64,000 nucleotides of DNA, taken from an uncultured Christensenellaceae bacterium (GTDB taxonomy: Bacteria > Bacillota > Clostridia > Christensenellales > Borkfalkiaceae). This document shows, in pieces, positions 38,621 to 46,606 of the stretch (position 1 is its first letter; each line of letters opens with the position of its first letter). The stretch covers positions 124,001 to 188,000 of the forward strand of contig CAJUIR010000002.1 in assembly GCA_910586655.1 (NCBI GenBank), written 5' to 3'. The notes under the pieces were generated by a model. It did no database searches, was not told where the DNA came from, and saw only the letters and a program-made list of their open reading frames with translations. The translations under genes were made by a program, and so were the position numbers.

Positions 38621-39733
38621 CTAAATATGGCGCAGCGCGCTGATCAACGCGTTGACTTCGCGCATGGACTGGAAAGGGGAGAATGACGCACGCACCAGAC
38701 CTTCGGGATGGGTGCCCAACGCTTTGTGGATGAGCGGCGCGCAGTGTAAGCCGCCGCGCACGGCGATGCCGAATTTGTCGGACAGCGTTTGCGCGAGTTC
38801 TTCGGAGGGCATTTTGTGACAGGAAAACGCAGTGATGCCGCACTCGTTGGGTTGGAAGTAGGCTTTGAAATCCGGCATGGCGGCAAGCGCCGTCGCAACC
38901 GCGCCCGTGAGTTTCAGCAGAACCTGCGCGCCCTGTTGCCGTCGGGCTTTTACGAACAGTGCGCCTTCGTACAGCGAGCATACGGCGGGATAATTCAACG
39001 TTCCGCTTTCCAATGCGTCGGGGTAGAAGTCGGGCATGTTCAGGTTGGAACTTTCGCTTCCCGTTCCGCCGTACAAGACGGGTTTTGGATCGAAACGATC
39101 GGAAAAAAGCAGCGCGCCCGCTCCCTGTACGGCGCCCAGTCCTTTGTGTCCCGCAAGCGCAAGCGCGTCGATGCCCAACGTCTTCATGGGCAGGGGAAGA
39201 TGTCCCGCGCCTTGCGCGCCGTCTACGACGAACAGAACGTGTTCAGGCAAACGTTTGCGGATGGCGGACAGGTCGGGAGCAAATCCCGTTACGTTGGACG
39301 CGGAAGTGACGCAGCACATGCGCGTGTTGTTTTTTACGAGCGCGGCGACCGTTTCAGGCAGAATTTTACCGTTTTCGAGCGGTGCGACCGAATATTCGAT
39401 GATCCCCGCACGCTTTAATGCTTCAAGCGGACGCAGGACGGAATTGTGTTCGAGACAGGTCGTCACGACATGGTCGCCCCGTTCCAAAGCGCCGAGGATC
39501 GCAAGATTCAGCGCCTCCGTACAGTTTTTTGTAAAAACGACCCGTTCGTAGCCGGATGCCTCGAACAGTTCGGAAAGTAAACTTCTGCAAGCGAGTACGC
39601 GTTCGGCGGCGGCAAGCGAAAGTCGGTGTCCGCTTCTGCCGGGGTTGGCGCAGGTTTTCATGGCGGCGAGTACGGCATTTTGTACGGCTGCGGTTTTATA
39701 ACCGCCCGTTGCCGCGTGATCGAGATATATCAT
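38621..39733 (-). CDS. Cysteine desulfurase family PLP enzyme
   Basis: The 370-residue class-V aminotransferase-fold enzyme begins MIYLDHAATGGYKTAAVQNA and contains VFTKNCTEALNLAILGAL, LEHNSVLRPL, VDGAQGAGHLPL, the PLP lysine in LAGHKGLGAVQG, and the mobile-loop Cys in VRGGLHCAPLIHKALG. This is the cysteine desulfurase-like subfamily often neighbouring DUF3343 genes, which supply sulfur or selenium. The ATG at 39733 has a CGGAG site at correct spacing, and upstream codons are not family-like. The DUF3343 gene lies divergently just upstream, in line with a joint role in S/Se mobilisation. Confidence 0.88.
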   Translation of the reverse strand: MIYLDHAATGGYKTAAVQNAVLAAMKTCANPGRSGHRLSLAAAERVLACRSLLSELFEASGYERVVFTKNCTEALNLAILGALERGDHVVTTCLEHNSVLRPLEALKRAGIIEYSVAPLENGKILPETVAALVKNNTRMCCVTSASNVTGFAPDLSAIRKRLPEHVLFVVDGAQGAGHLPLPMKTLGIDALALAGHKGLGAVQGAGALLFSDRFDPKPVLYGGTGSESSNLNMPDFYPDALESGTLNYPAVCSLYEGALFVKARRQQGAQVLLKLTGAVATALAAMPDFKAYFQPNECGITAFSCHKMPSEELAQTLSDKFGIAVRGGLHCAPLIHKALGTHPEGLVRASFSPFQSMREVNALISALRHI

Positions 39734-39806
39734 ATTCATTCTCCGATGATGAGTCTTGCCTGTGGAAAGGCATGATAATTTATTATACGAAGGCAGGGAA
39801 ATAATC

Positions 39807-40058
39807 ATGACAATGTTAGCGGTGTTTCGTTCGCGTGCGCAGACGCTCGAATTCGTATCCCGTTTAAGGACGGCAGGCGTTCCCGTGCAAACGGTTTCCA
39901 CGCCCGCGGAGGCGGGGGTAGGCTGCGGGATTTCCGCAAAGTTCGAAGTACAGTTTTATCCGCGCGTGCGGATCATTTTCGGCAAAAAGAAATATTCTTC
40001 TTTTTCCGGATTTATGAAGAATACAAGCGGCGGATTTTTTTATTTCAGCCGCAGTTGA
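39807..40058 (+). CDS. DUF3343 (putative Se/S carrier-like) protein
   Basis: The 83-residue protein has the DUF3343 pattern: LAVFRSRAQTLEFVSRLRTA, then VPVQTVSTPAEAGVGCGISAKF with the single conserved Cys. Family members are small, thought to carry persulfide or selenide from desulfurase-like enzymes; here the neighbour is exactly such an enzyme on the opposite strand. The start is ATG 39807 (or 39813) behind AGGGAAA. A basic C-terminal extension rich in Phe and Ser is longer than usual. Confidence 0.8.
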   Translation: MTMLAVFRSRAQTLEFVSRLRTAGVPVQTVSTPAEAGVGCGISAKFEVQFYPRVRIIFGKKKYSSFSGFMKNTSGGFFYFSRS

Positions 40059-40083
40059 TTTTGACGGCGGTTTATGTTATAAT
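40055..40083 (+). promoter_or_regulatory. Promoter giving leaderless nth mRNA
   Basis: TTGATT (40055-40060), 17-bp spacer, TATAAT (40078-40083). The expected start of transcription is at or next to the ATG at 40091. The -35 overlaps the stop of the DUF3343 gene. Confidence 0.75.
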
Positions 40084-40090
40084 GACCGCG

Positions 40091-40714
40091 ATGAACAAAA
40101 ACGAAGAAATTTTGGAAGAACTGGCGCGGCTCTATCCCGATGCGAAACCCGCGCTGCATTTCCGTTCGCCCTATGAACTGCTCGTTGCCGTTGTACTTTC
40201 GGCACAATGTACGGACGAGCGCGTGAACAAGGTAACGGCGGTGCTGTTCAAAGATCACGATACGCCGCAGAAAATGCTGACGCTTTCGCAGGAAGAGTTG
40301 GAACGTTATATTTTTTCGTGCGGATTTTATCGCAATAAGGCAAAGCATATTCTGTCCGCTTCCCGCGATATTATTTCGCGTTACGACGGACAGGTTCCCG
40401 ATACGCTGCAAGATCTACAAACGCTTGCGGGCGTCGGACGTAAGACCGCGAACGTCGTTTATGCGGTCGCATTCGGCGGCGACGCGATCGCCGTGGATAC
40501 GCACGTGTTCCGCGTCTCCAACCGACTGGGTCTTGCAGAAGGGAAAACGCCCGATCAGGTGGAAGACGGGTTGATGAACGTCATTCCGAAATCGCAGTGG
40601 TCGACGGCGCATCATCTTCTGATCTGGCACGGCAGAAAGGTGTGTCATTCCCAGCGGCCTGCTTGCGCGGAGTGTACGCTGAAAACGCTTTGTAAAAAAT
40701 ATTCCGACGAATAA
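40091..40714 (+). CDS. nth: Endonuclease III (DNA glycosylase/AP lyase)
   Basis: Nth removes oxidised pyrimidines in base-excision repair. The 207-residue protein has VVLSAQCTDERVNKVT, the helix-hairpin-helix LAGVGRKTANVV with the catalytic Lys, the catalytic Asp in AVDTHVFRVSNRLG, and the C-terminal 4Fe-4S cluster pattern C-x6-C-x2-C-x5-C (VCHSQRPACAECTLKTLC). The start at 40091 matches the family N-terminus. There is no ribosome-binding site and the -10 box ends 7 bases upstream, so a leaderless mRNA is likely. Confidence 0.95.
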   Translation: MNKNEEILEELARLYPDAKPALHFRSPYELLVAVVLSAQCTDERVNKVTAVLFKDHDTPQKMLTLSQEELERYIFSCGFYRNKAKHILSASRDIISRYDGQVPDTLQDLQTLAGVGRKTANVVYAVAFGGDAIAVDTHVFRVSNRLGLAEGKTPDQVEDGLMNVIPKSQWSTAHHLLIWHGRKVCHSQRPACAECTLKTLCKKYSDE

Positions 40715-40756
40715 AAAAAATCTCCTCCGTCAATAACATGGCGGAGGAGGTTTTTT
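40714..40756 (+). terminator. Terminator-like hairpin that also buries the ribosome-binding site of the next gene
   Basis: CTCCTCCG (40722-40729) pairs with CGGAGGAG (40742-40749) and is followed by TTTTTT directly before the ATG at 40757. The 3' arm is the only ribosome-binding site of the downstream coat-like gene, so the hairpin can both end nth transcripts and hide the site. Confidence 0.75.
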
Positions 40757-40951
40757 ATGACGAATTTGACGGCAAAAGATTTAGACGTGCTTTGCCACAT
40801 ACTCACGGGAGAGGAAATGGCTTGCAAGAAAGCGCGTGTTTACGCAAATACGCTGACGGACGCCGCGTTGGCGGAAGAAATGGAGCGGATCGCAAACGCG
40901 CATGCCGAACGGTTCGGCGCGCTTTACCGTATGATAGGAGGTGTCAAATGA
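40757..40951 (+). CDS. Small spore-coat/ferritin-like helical protein
   Basis: This 64-residue protein (LTAKDLDVLCHILTGEEMAC, then LTDAALAEEMERIANAHAERF) is a two-helix segment resembling the short partners of CotF-type coat proteins. It overlaps the start of a clear CotF-family gene (ATGA), so the two are translationally coupled and probably form one complex. Its ribosome-binding site, GGAGGAGG, lies in the 3' arm of a hairpin. No promoter of its own is evident. Confidence 0.65.
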   Translation: MTNLTAKDLDVLCHILTGEEMACKKARVYANTLTDAALAEEMERIANAHAERFGALYRMIGGVK

Positions 40952-41241
40952 AACAGTCGAAAAAAGATATTACGCTTTCGGAAAAAGATGCGCTTCAGGA
41001 TATGCTCGACGTGGAAAAATTGCTTATGAATTATTATAACGCCGCGTTGACGGAGGGGAGTTGTAAGCCGTTCCGGAAGGAAATTATGAAAAATCTTTCT
41101 TCGCATGCGGAAACGCAGTTTACGATCTTCGAACAGATGCTTTCCCGCGGTTATTACGAAGTCGAACCTGCGCAGCAGCAGATGATCGCCGAGAAATCGG
41201 ACGCTTACAAAAAGGTACTCAAACAAATAAAAGCGTGTTAA
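40948..41241 (+). CDS. CotF-family spore coat protein
   Basis: The 97-residue protein matches the CotF (Coat_F) family: LSEKDALQDMLDVEKLLMNY, then NAALTEGSCKPFRKEIMKNL, then HAETQFTIFEQMLSRGYY. CotF-like proteins are deposited on endospores, although relatives occur in other contexts. A textbook ATAGGAGGTG ribosome-binding site lies inside the end of the upstream gene. Its presence supports a sporulating lineage. Confidence 0.85.
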   Translation: MKQSKKDITLSEKDALQDMLDVEKLLMNYYNAALTEGSCKPFRKEIMKNLSSHAETQFTIFEQMLSRGYYEVEPAQQQMIAEKSDAYKKVLKQIKAC

Positions 41242-41297
41242 AATTCAGACGTATGGATTTCAGTATTTTACACACACTGGTTCGGGAGGGGAATTTC

Positions 41298-41435
41298 ATG
41301 CCCGATACGGAAAAAAAGGACTTAAACGGCAAGCGCGACGACGTAAAATACGCGCATAATCCGCGCTATTGCATGATTCTGCCCGATGCCGCGGAAGCGG
41401 ATACGGAAGATATCATCTCTACCGGACAGTCGTAA
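41298..41435 (+). CDS. Hypothetical 45-residue protein
   Basis: This short frame starts at ATG 41298 behind a good GGGAGGGG ribosome-binding site and reads MPDTEKKDLNGKRDDVKYAH through ILPDAAEADTEDIISTGQS. It is hydrophilic and acidic at the end. It lies between the CotF pair and a strong terminator, so it is probably the last gene of the coat operon. The function is unknown. Confidence 0.55.
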   Translation: MPDTEKKDLNGKRDDVKYAHNPRYCMILPDAAEADTEDIISTGQS

Positions 41436-41441
41436 CCGAAG

Positions 41442-41473
41442 AAAGGCTTCTCCTTACGGAAGAAGCCTTTTTT
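41442..41473 (+). terminator. Terminator of the coat gene cluster
   Basis: AAAGGCTTCT / AGAAGCCTTT stem with a 9-base loop and T run. Confidence 0.85.
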
Positions 41474-41511
41474 CAAAGCGTTGCAAAAAATGGGAAATAT
41501 GCGCGAAAAAT

Positions 41512-41540
41512 TTGACACGGGCGCAATTTCCGTGTATAAT
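41512..41540 (+). promoter_or_regulatory. Consensus promoter of the Wzz-like gene
   Basis: TTGACA (41512-41517), 17-bp spacer, TATAAT (41535-41540); both boxes are perfect. Confidence 0.85.
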
Positions 41541-41575
41541 TTCGTTGTCGAAATTACTATTTACGGAGAAATAAA

Positions 41576-42826
41576 GTGGAAGTGCAGCAACAGGACGAAC
41601 TCAGATTCAGCGATATTTTGGCGATCGTTTGGAAACGTTTTATTTGGATTTTTGCGATCTCGGTGATCGCCGCGATCGTTTGCGCTTTGGTCACGGGATA
41701 CGTGATCAGTCCTTCAAAGGAAATCTATCAACTCTCGTTTTCCATCGAATATCCCAACCAGTACGCAACGGATAAAGACGGAAATCTGACGAATAAAATG
41801 CTGTATCCCGACGGAACGGAATTCCGCGTCGATTCGCTCATCTATATCAGCCGTCTCGAAGCGGCGAAAGAGACCGATGAATCGTTTGAAAATATCAACG
41901 TCGAAAACATGGTCAACAGAGATAAGATCTCTATTTCCCAAAAACAGAGTTCCGTCACTTCGGACAAAGACGGCATCTTTACCATTACGGTTTCGGCGAA
42001 TTGTTTTCGCAACAGTACGCAGGCGATGAAATTTCTGAAAGCCGTGTTGGAGAAAGGCAAAGAGGAAATTGTAAAAAAAGCATTGAACAAAGAATGCTAT
42101 TCGGATCTTTTGAATTACGATAGCGTGACCGTGTCCAAAAAACTGGATATGCTGAAAACACGCCACAGCGATCTGTTAAATACCTATTCCCGTTATCGGG
42201 TGGATTACAAAAATTTTGTTTACGAAAATAAAACGCTCGAAACCTATTATTCCAATGCAAAGGTCGTAAACTTAGACCTCGTGAGCGCTTACGAATTGGA
42301 AAACGAGCGGGAAAAGAATATCGCGGCGATCGACGCGCTTAAACAGCAGTTGCCGTCCACTGCCGCAAACAACGATTCGATCGATCCGATTACGCAAAAG
42401 ATTTCCGAATATATCGTGCGCAATGCGTCAATCGATTCCGATCTGACCAAAATTTATCGTACTTTCGATTATCGCGGCGAAGTCGGGAAGTTTTCCGTAT
42501 CCGAGGTATTCTCGGAAAAAATGTCCGAACTGAAAGAGACGATCGTATCGGAAACTCTGACGTTAAATCATGTGATCAGCGCACTCTATAACAACGAAAC
42601 GATGTTTACGCAGCAGGGCGGCGTACGCGTGGCGGGCGGCGCGAATATTCTTGTCTATACGGTCATGATATTTATCGTAGCCTTCCTTGCCGCAAGTATT
42701 TTGTTCTGCGCAATCGATATTTCCCGTAAGCGTAAAGCGCAAAGGGTCGCCGCTGCGTCTCAATCGCAGGAAGCGCAAACGGCACAGGATCAAAGGGAAG
42801 AAATTTCGGAAGAAAAGAAAGATTAA
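41576..42826 (+). CDS. Wzz/chain-length-determinant-like membrane protein
   Basis: The 416-residue protein starts at GTG 41576 behind ACGGAGAAA. It has a first transmembrane segment near 22-45 (FIWIFAISVIAAIVCALVTG), an extracytoplasmic region of about 310 residues with long helices, and a second transmembrane segment near 365-388 (ILVYTVMIFIVAFLAASILF) before a charged cytoplasmic tail. This two-helix topology with a big external coiled domain is that of Wzz/CapA polysaccharide co-polymerases that set chain length. No tyrosine-kinase partner is adjacent, and the sequence is far from named members, so the call rests on topology. Confidence 0.65.
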   Translation: MEVQQQDELRFSDILAIVWKRFIWIFAISVIAAIVCALVTGYVISPSKEIYQLSFSIEYPNQYATDKDGNLTNKMLYPDGTEFRVDSLIYISRLEAAKETDESFENINVENMVNRDKISISQKQSSVTSDKDGIFTITVSANCFRNSTQAMKFLKAVLEKGKEEIVKKALNKECYSDLLNYDSVTVSKKLDMLKTRHSDLLNTYSRYRVDYKNFVYENKTLETYYSNAKVVNLDLVSAYELENEREKNIAAIDALKQQLPSTAANNDSIDPITQKISEYIVRNASIDSDLTKIYRTFDYRGEVGKFSVSEVFSEKMSELKETIVSETLTLNHVISALYNNETMFTQQGGVRVAGGANILVYTVMIFIVAFLAASILFCAIDISRKRKAQRVAAASQSQEAQTAQDQREEISEEKKD

Positions 42827-42838
42827 ATAACGGACTGT

Positions 42839-42872
42839 AAAAAAATGCGCCGAAAATATCGGCGCATTTTTT
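42839..42872. terminator. Bidirectional terminator between the Wzz-like gene and ychF
   Basis: AAATGCGCCGA / TCGGCGCATTT stem with a 5-base loop and A/T runs on both sides. Confidence 0.9.
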
Positions 42873-42907
42873 CTATTCGATTCTAAGATAAATCAAAAAG
42901 ACGCAAA

Positions 42908-44008
42908 TCAAACGTTGAATCGGAACAGTACCACGTCGCCGTCCTTCATCACATATTCCTTTCCTTCCGAACGGACTTTTCCTTTTTCGCGCGCGCCGGC
43001 AAGTCCGCCGCATTCGAGGAGCGTTTCCCATTCCACCACTTCGGCGCGGATGAACCCTTTCTCGAAGTCGGTATGAATTTTTCTCGCCGCCTGCGGCGCT
43101 TTCGTACCTTTTACGATCGTCCACGCACGCGTCTCTTTTTCGCCCGCGGTGAGATAAGAGATCAGCCCCAAAAGAGAATAGGAAGCGCGGATGAGTTTGG
43201 AAAGTCCGCTCTCTTTCAGCCCGAATTCTTCCAAAAACATGGCTCTGTCTTCTTCGTTCATTTGCGAAAGTTCTTCTTCCGTTTTGGCGCAGATGACGAT
43301 GACGCCCGAATTGTGTTTTGCGGCGTATTCTTTCACCTGCATGACGAGCGGAATTTCGTCCTCGCCCGCGCCCATATTTTTTTCGGAAATATTGGCGCAG
43401 TATATGACGGGCTTGCTCGACAGCAGGAACAAATTATCCATATAAGGCTGTTCTTCTTCGGCAAGGGGGAAACAGTTTGCGGGGAGTTCCCGTTCGAGAT
43501 GGTTTAAGATCCGAGACAAAAATTCAAATTCTGCCGCCGCCGACTTGTCCGCTCCGCCGCGCGCCGCGTTCTTGATGCGGTCCATGCGTTTTTGAACTGC
43601 TTCGATGTCGGATAAAATAAGTTCGAGGGTGATCGTTTCGATGTCCCGCACGGGATCGACCGAATTTTCGATGTGCGTGATATTTTCGTCTTCGAAACAA
43701 CGCACGACGTGTACGATGGCGTCTACCTCTCGGATATGGGAGAGGAACTTGTTGCCCAACCCCTCGCCGCGGCTCGCGCCTTTCACAAGCCCTGCGATAT
43801 CTACGAATTCGATGACGGCGGGAGTCACCTTTTTGCTTGCGTACAGGTTGGCAAGCCGATCCAGCCGTTCGTCGGGAACCGCCACAACACCTACGTTGGG
43901 TTCTATGGTGCAGAATGGATAGTTCGCCGCTTCCGCGCCCGCATGCGTGATCGCATTGAATAAGGTGGATTTTCCTACGTTGGGCAGGCCAACAACGCCG
44001 AGTTTCAT
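42908..44008 (-). CDS. ychF: Redox-regulated ATPase YchF (Obg superfamily)
   Basis: YchF is a universally conserved ribosome-associated P-loop NTPase that prefers ATP. The 366-residue protein has the start MKLGVVGLPNVGKSTLFNAI (G1), NYPFCTIEPNVGVV, the G3 region VDIAGLVKGASRGEGLGN, NISEKN in place of NKxD (ATP preference), and the C-terminal TGS domain (TAGEKETRAWTIVKGTKAPQ, KGFIRAEVV, KEYVMKDGDVVLFRFNV). It has its own promoter (TTGCCC-17-TATAAT, 44039-44067, minus strand) back to back with the argS promoter. Confidence 0.97.
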   Translation of the reverse strand: MKLGVVGLPNVGKSTLFNAITHAGAEAANYPFCTIEPNVGVVAVPDERLDRLANLYASKKVTPAVIEFVDIAGLVKGASRGEGLGNKFLSHIREVDAIVHVVRCFEDENITHIENSVDPVRDIETITLELILSDIEAVQKRMDRIKNAARGGADKSAAAEFEFLSRILNHLERELPANCFPLAEEEQPYMDNLFLLSSKPVIYCANISEKNMGAGEDEIPLVMQVKEYAAKHNSGVIVICAKTEEELSQMNEEDRAMFLEEFGLKESGLSKLIRASYSLLGLISYLTAGEKETRAWTIVKGTKAPQAARKIHTDFEKGFIRAEVVEWETLLECGGLAGAREKGKVRSEGKEYVMKDGDVVLFRFNV

Positions 44009-44038
44009 ATTTTTTGATCTCCTGTTTTTTCGGACTTT

Positions 44039-44067
44039 ATTATATAATATTTCCTCGGAACGGGCAA
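44039..44067 (-). promoter_or_regulatory. Promoter of ychF
   Basis: On the minus strand: TTGCCC (44062-44067), 17-bp spacer, TATAAT (44039-44044). Confidence 0.75.
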
Positions 44068-44076
44068 GTCTTTCGA

Positions 44077-44105
44077 TTGCTATTTGGTAAATTTTGTGTT
44101 AGAAT
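44077..44105 (+). promoter_or_regulatory. Promoter of argS
   Basis: TTGCTA (44077-44082), 17-bp spacer, TAGAAT (44100-44105). The 25-base leader leaves no room for a T-box. Confidence 0.75.
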
Positions 44106-44136
44106 TGTTTTGAAAATCAAACGGAAGGAAATCTTT

Positions 44137-45828
44137 ATGGATTATAAGCGTTACATTGCAGAGCGGTTGAAAGTGGAGGGCGTTTCGGAAGAGGAAATCG
44201 CAGAGTCGGTAGCCGTACCGCCCGATACCGAAATGGGGGATTATGCGCTTCCCTGTTTCAGATTCGCCAAAACAATGCGCAAAAGTCCCGTTCAGATCGC
44301 GCAGGAATTGCAGAGCCGATATCCCGTAGACGGCGTGATCTCCGAAGTGTCGGCGGTGAACGGCTACCTCAATTTTAAGGTCGACCGCAAGGCGCTTGCA
44401 CGGGATGTTCTGACCCGCATTTCGGACGAAAGGGAGCGTTACGGCGCGTCCGCTACGGGCGGCGGAAAGGTGATCTGCCTCGATTATTCGTCTGTAAATA
44501 TCGCAAAGCCGTTTCATATCGGACATCTGTCCACCACGGTACTGGGAGGCGCGCTTTATCGGATTTTCAATTATCTCGGCTATCGTGCGATCGGGATCAA
44601 TCATCTCGGCGACTACGGGACGCAGTTCGGCAAACTCATTTCGGCATACAAGCGATGGGGGAACAAAAAACTCGTGGAAGAGGGCGGAATCCGCGCCTTG
44701 AACGAACTGTATGTGCGATTCCACCGCGAGGCGGAACAGCACCCCGAATTGGAGGATGAAGCACGCGCCTATTTCAAACAAATCGAAGACGGGGACGGGG
44801 AATGCCTTGCGCTGTTCGATTGGTTCAAAGAACTTACTTTAAAGGACGTAAATAAGGTTTACGAACGGTTGGGAATCAAATTCGATTCGTATGCGGGCGA
44901 GAGTTTTTATCAGGATAAGATGCAGCCTGTCGTCGACGAACTGAAACAGAAAGGACTTTTGCAGGAGAGCCGCGGCGCACAGATCGTCGACCTCGAAGCC
45001 TACGGCATGTCGCCTTGCATCATCTTAAAATCGGACGGTTCTTCGCTGTATGCCACGCGCGATATGGCGGCAGCGATCTATCGGAAAAACACCTACGATT
45101 TCGAGAAGTGCCTTTACGTCGTTGCGTATCAGCAAAACTTGCATTTCAAGCAGTTTTTCAAAGTGCTCGAACTGATGGGAAAGGAATGGGCGAAAGACCT
45201 CGTTCACGTCGCTTACGGGATGGTATCGCTTGAAGACGGCGCAATGTCTACGCGCAAAGGAAACGTGATCTTCCTCGAAGACGTGATCGATCAGTGCGTG
45301 GAGAAAGCGTACCGCATCATCGACGAAAAGAATCCTTCGCTTGAAAATAAAGCGGACGTTGCCGAAAAAGTGGGCGTGGGCGCAGTCGTGTTCGGAGCGC
45401 TGTACAACAGTAAAATCAAAGACATTGTGTTTTCTTACGACAAGGCGCTGAATTTCGACGGAGAAACGAGCGTATACGTGCAGTACACCTGCGCGCGCGC
45501 AGCATCGGTGTTAAGCAAAGCGGCGGCAGCGGGATATAACGCGAAACTTTGCGGCGCGGAACCTTGCCCGCAGGAATTCGAACTTCTGAAAGCGCTGGGA
45601 GGATTTCCCGACTGCGTGCGGGCGGCGGCAGTTGCATACGAGCCGAGTTATATCGCGCGCTATTGCGTGGAAGTCGCGCAGAAGTTTAATAAATTTTATC
45701 TCGACTGCAAAATCCTCGGTGCGGAGGACGACGTTCGCGCTTTTCGGCTTCTGATTACAAAAGCGACGCTTACGACGCTTCGGAACGCGCTCGGACTGCT
45801 CGGGATCGGCGTACCCGAGAAGATGTGA
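44137..45828 (+). CDS. argS: Arginyl-tRNA synthetase
   Basis: ArgRS is a class-I synthetase. The 563-residue protein has the N-terminal additional domain (1 to about 85), the signature FHIGHLSTTVLGGAL (HIGH), the conserved LGDYGTQFGKLI block, the lysine-bearing AMSTRKGNVIFLEDVI region in place of KMSKS, and the DALR anticodon-binding domain at the end, closing with LLITKATLTTLRNALGLLGI. The ATG at 44137 has an ACGGAAGGAAA ribosome-binding site. A HAD phosphatase gene follows on the same strand. Confidence 0.97.
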   Translation: MDYKRYIAERLKVEGVSEEEIAESVAVPPDTEMGDYALPCFRFAKTMRKSPVQIAQELQSRYPVDGVISEVSAVNGYLNFKVDRKALARDVLTRISDERERYGASATGGGKVICLDYSSVNIAKPFHIGHLSTTVLGGALYRIFNYLGYRAIGINHLGDYGTQFGKLISAYKRWGNKKLVEEGGIRALNELYVRFHREAEQHPELEDEARAYFKQIEDGDGECLALFDWFKELTLKDVNKVYERLGIKFDSYAGESFYQDKMQPVVDELKQKGLLQESRGAQIVDLEAYGMSPCIILKSDGSSLYATRDMAAAIYRKNTYDFEKCLYVVAYQQNLHFKQFFKVLELMGKEWAKDLVHVAYGMVSLEDGAMSTRKGNVIFLEDVIDQCVEKAYRIIDEKNPSLENKADVAEKVGVGAVVFGALYNSKIKDIVFSYDKALNFDGETSVYVQYTCARAASVLSKAAAAGYNAKLCGAEPCPQEFELLKALGGFPDCVRAAAVAYEPSYIARYCVEVAQKFNKFYLDCKILGAEDDVRAFRLLITKATLTTLRNALGLLGIGVPEKM

Positions 45829-45887
45829 CGTAACTGCGAAAAAATACGGGATCGCAAGAATACGATTTTAATTTTGAGGAAACAATT

Positions 45888-46532
45888 ATGACGAGAGCGG
45901 TTTTATTCGATTTGGACGGCACGCTGTTGGATACGCTGCCCGATATCCATTTTGTACTCAACGAAACGCTGAAACGGTTTTCTTATCCGCAATTGACCGT
46001 AAAACAAACGCTTGCCTACATCGGCGAGGGCGCTTTTCGGCTTGTGGAGCGCGCGCTGCCGCCGCATGCAGATAACATTCAAGCGTTTTTTGAAGAATTC
46101 AAAAACGTTTATGCGGCGTGCGAGAACACGAACACGCGCGTGTTCGACGGGATCGACGGTCTGCTTGTCCGGCTCAAAGCACAGGGCGTAAAAATCGGAA
46201 TCGTTACCAACAAGCCGCAAGAGGCGACGGAGGCGTGCGTAAAACGGTTTTTTCCGGACGTATTTGAATTTGTGGGCGGCGACAGCGGGAATTTTCCCTG
46301 TAAACCCGATCCCTCTCTTGCGCAGTACGCCGCGCTTTCCCTTCGGGTCCCGTTTGAGGAATGCGTGTTCGTAGGCGACGGGGAAACGGACGCGCAGACG
46401 GCGATCAACGCGGGGATAAAAGGCGTATCGGTGCTTTGGGGTTACCGTACGCGAGAGCAACTCGAACAGGCGGGAGCAACAAGATTTGCTTCGACCGTAA
46501 ACGAGTTGGAAAATTTTTTGAAAAACGCTTGA
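45888..46532 (+). CDS. HAD-family phosphatase (phosphoglycolate phosphatase-like)
   Basis: The 214-residue protein has the HAD motifs in order: RAVLFDLDGTLLDTLPD (nucleophile Asp9 and Asp11), the GIVTNKPQEAT threonine motif, the motif III Lys near PCKPDPS, and motif IV FVGDGETDAQTAINAGIKG. The helical cap at about 20-80 is typical of Gph/PpaX enzymes that hydrolyse 2-phosphoglycolate or pyrophosphate; the exact substrate is uncertain. A TTGAGGAAA ribosome-binding site precedes the start. Its stop codon lies within the -35 box of the next promoter. Confidence 0.88.
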   Translation: MTRAVLFDLDGTLLDTLPDIHFVLNETLKRFSYPQLTVKQTLAYIGEGAFRLVERALPPHADNIQAFFEEFKNVYAACENTNTRVFDGIDGLLVRLKAQGVKIGIVTNKPQEATEACVKRFFPDVFEFVGGDSGNFPCKPDPSLAQYAALSLRVPFEECVFVGDGETDAQTAINAGIKGVSVLWGYRTREQLEQAGATRFASTVNELENFLKNA

Positions 46533-46557
46533 AATTCGGATATGATTATGTTACAAT
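46529..46557 (+). promoter_or_regulatory. Promoter of the rubrerythrin gene
   Basis: TTGAAA (46529-46534), 17-bp spacer, TACAAT (46552-46557); the -35 overlaps the stop codon of the HAD gene. Confidence 0.75.
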
Positions 46558-46606
46558 ACGGAAAATCCGAATAAAAAGATAATTATTCGTAAAGGAGATC
46601 AAAACA

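Noticed and set aside
44083..44136. T-box leader before argS, likewise before aspS
   Set aside because: The promoters leave leaders of only about 25-30 bases, too short for a T-box.
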